Positions 23,555 to 24,519 of a stretch of 24,519 bases of DNA are shown here, piece after piece (the first letter of the stretch is position 1; each line of letters begins with the position of its first letter). The notes beneath the pieces are model-generated. The model was not told the DNA's origin. It was given only the letters and a program-made list of their open reading frames with translations, and searched no databases. Source of the DNA: an uncultured Eubacteriales bacterium. GTDB taxonomy: Bacteria; Bacillota; Clostridia; Oscillospirales; CAG-382. The stretch is taken from assembly GCA_934446095.1 (NCBI GenBank), contig CAKSDR010000020.1, forward strand, positions 1-24,519. Direction: 5' to 3'. The position numbers and the translations under genes were made by a program.

Positions 23555-24519
23555 TTATTTCAATAATTTGATAATTTCATCATATACAGATATGTTTTTT
23601 TCTTTAAGAACAGATTTTACAGCACCAAAAATATCTGACAAGATATTATCTTTTATATTCTTGCATATATTTTTATTATTGCATTTTTCGGAACCCACAT
23701 ATGATACTTTTAATGTCGGGTCGCAGCAGACAATATTTCCGCTTGTGTCGCACGGAGCGCATGGATTGCAGCAGGTCTCGGCTGAACTCGGGCATGGCGG
23801 AAGAGGAAGACAATTTCCGGTAAATTCAGGGTTTAAGTCGCATCTGCATTTTTTAAATTTGCGGCACGAAAGGCTTTCACAGTCGTCAGACGAAACATCT
23901 GAGCAAAATTCATCGTCATTATTACCGCAGGAAGAGCAAGAGCAGCCTCTCGAAGAGCACGTGTTTTTGTTACCGCATAAATTTAAAAGGCAATTGAAAA
24001 TTCTGCATATTTCGTCTATATCGCATGACTCGTTTGATGTTTGGGTCCCTTGTACGGAACTTTCGCAAAAATCGTACTGATTTGACGAAACGCCGCTGCA
24101 AGATACGCAGCCTGAAGATGAGCAAGAAGTTGATCCGCGCGGGAAGCATGAATTCCGGCAGCTTTCTGCAAGGCAATCTTCATTTCCGTTGTCCGGAATA
24201 TAAATTACATTTCCCGCATATCCGCTATCGGAAAATGAAGTGCATACTGCGGCGACATACCCGTGAAATCCGTTTTTTACAACATATGCATAAAGTCTTC
24301 CGTCATAGCAGAAAAATGAACGCACTTTAAAGCCTTGCGGAAGGCGCTGGAGTTTGCTGTTTCGCATTCCTATTGATGTTGCGCGCACAAAATTTGAAGG
24401 ACCGTAACGGCTTTCAAGACCCTCATATAAATAACCGTTGTTTTCGAAAATAGCGGTATAGTTGAAATTTCTGCCTGAAGAACCGATTTTTCCAAGCACA
24501 TTTCCGGAAAGGTCGGCGG
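23555..24519 (-). CDS. Cysteine-rich low-complexity protein, 5'-truncated by window edge
   Basis: The frame is open to the edge of the window, so GTG 24499 is probably not the true start; at least six more codons (ADLSGN) read through. The visible 320 residues fall into three parts. The N-terminal part (to about 105) has G-rich beta-strand-like text (LSGNVLGKIGSSGRNFNYTA, NGYLYEGLESRYG, FCYDGRLYAYVVKNGFHGYV), like beta-propeller or carbohydrate-type repeats. The middle (to about 270) is low-complexity C, S, N and D, with about 30 cysteines. The C-terminal helix (about 280-314) ends KNISVYDEIIKLLK. The family is not recognised. Such a cysteine load suggests a disulfide-cross-linked surface structure, for example a spore coat, which is inferred. 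No terminator separates it from the VTC-like gene, 88 nt downstream. Confidence 0.72.
   Translation of the reverse strand, partial: ADLSGNVLGKIGSSGRNFNYTAIFENNGYLYEGLESRYGPSNFVRATSIGMRNSKLQRLPQGFKVRSFFCYDGRLYAYVVKNGFHGYVAAVCTSFSDSGYAGNVIYIPDNGNEDCLAESCRNSCFPRGSTSCSSSGCVSCSGVSSNQYDFCESSVQGTQTSNESCDIDEICRIFNCLLNLCGNKNTCSSRGCSCSSCGNNDDEFCSDVSSDDCESLSCRKFKKCRCDLNPEFTGNCLPLPPCPSSAETCCNPCAPCDTSGNIVCCDPTLKVSYVGSEKCNNKNICKNIKDNILSDIFGAVKSVLKEKNISVYDEIIKLLK

Noticed and set aside
23568..24080. Plus-strand frame of 170 codons opposite the cysteine-rich gene
   Set aside because: Its histidine/glutamine/leucine-rich composition reflects the antisense of repetitive cysteine/serine codons, and no ribosome-binding site precedes it.

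Overview
The window looks like chromosomal DNA of a low-to-moderate GC Firmicute of the class Clostridia. The evidence is the gene order yggS-sepF-ylmG-ylmH-divIVA-ileS-lspA-rluD (the Gram-positive division-cluster tail), a transketolase split into two genes, frequent GTG/TTG starts with strong GGAGG ribosome-binding sites, a long atypical PRPP synthetase, and sigma-A promoters with 17-18 bp spacers and extended -10 elements. No rRNA, tRNA, insertion sequence or CRISPR array was seen.

Left arm (1-3517, minus strand). Four overlapping genes (2712 down to 600) encode a sigma-70 family factor, a small two-TM protein placed like an anti-sigma factor, a seven-TM protein and a PrsW-family membrane protease. 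They form one transcription unit with a clear sigma-A promoter and a terminator. A second unit follows, with a paralogue of the small two-TM protein and a secreted protein cut by the window edge. Its promoter region lacks a normal sigma-A -35. I read this as a self-contained regulated-intramembrane-proteolysis circuit. Upstream of it lies a single gene for a cytidylate kinase-like protein.

Centre (3518-12169, plus strand). A strong promoter at 3647-3675 begins a transcript whose leader is a run of five small perfect hairpins. The transcript then encodes a shortened GH116-like protein, the tRNA-modification genes queA and miaA, an HlyD-like membrane protein, yggS, and the division genes sepF, ylmG, ylmH and divIVA, ending at a nested terminator.

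Right centre (12339-20371, plus strand). ileS, lspA and rluD are followed by the two transketolase subunits. rpsB-tsf comes next with its own promoter and a structured 5' leader, and ends at a strong terminator. It is not followed by pyrH-frr.

Right arm (20398-24519). prs has its own promoter and terminator. A membrane-anchored Big_2/VanY D-alanyl-D-alanine carboxypeptidase ends at a bidirectional terminator shared with the convergent unit beyond. That minus-strand unit holds a degenerate VTC-domain (polyphosphate polymerase-like) protein and a partial, very cysteine-rich protein. A sporulation-type (sigma-E-like) promoter candidate between them suggests, without proving it, a spore-coat or mother-cell role.
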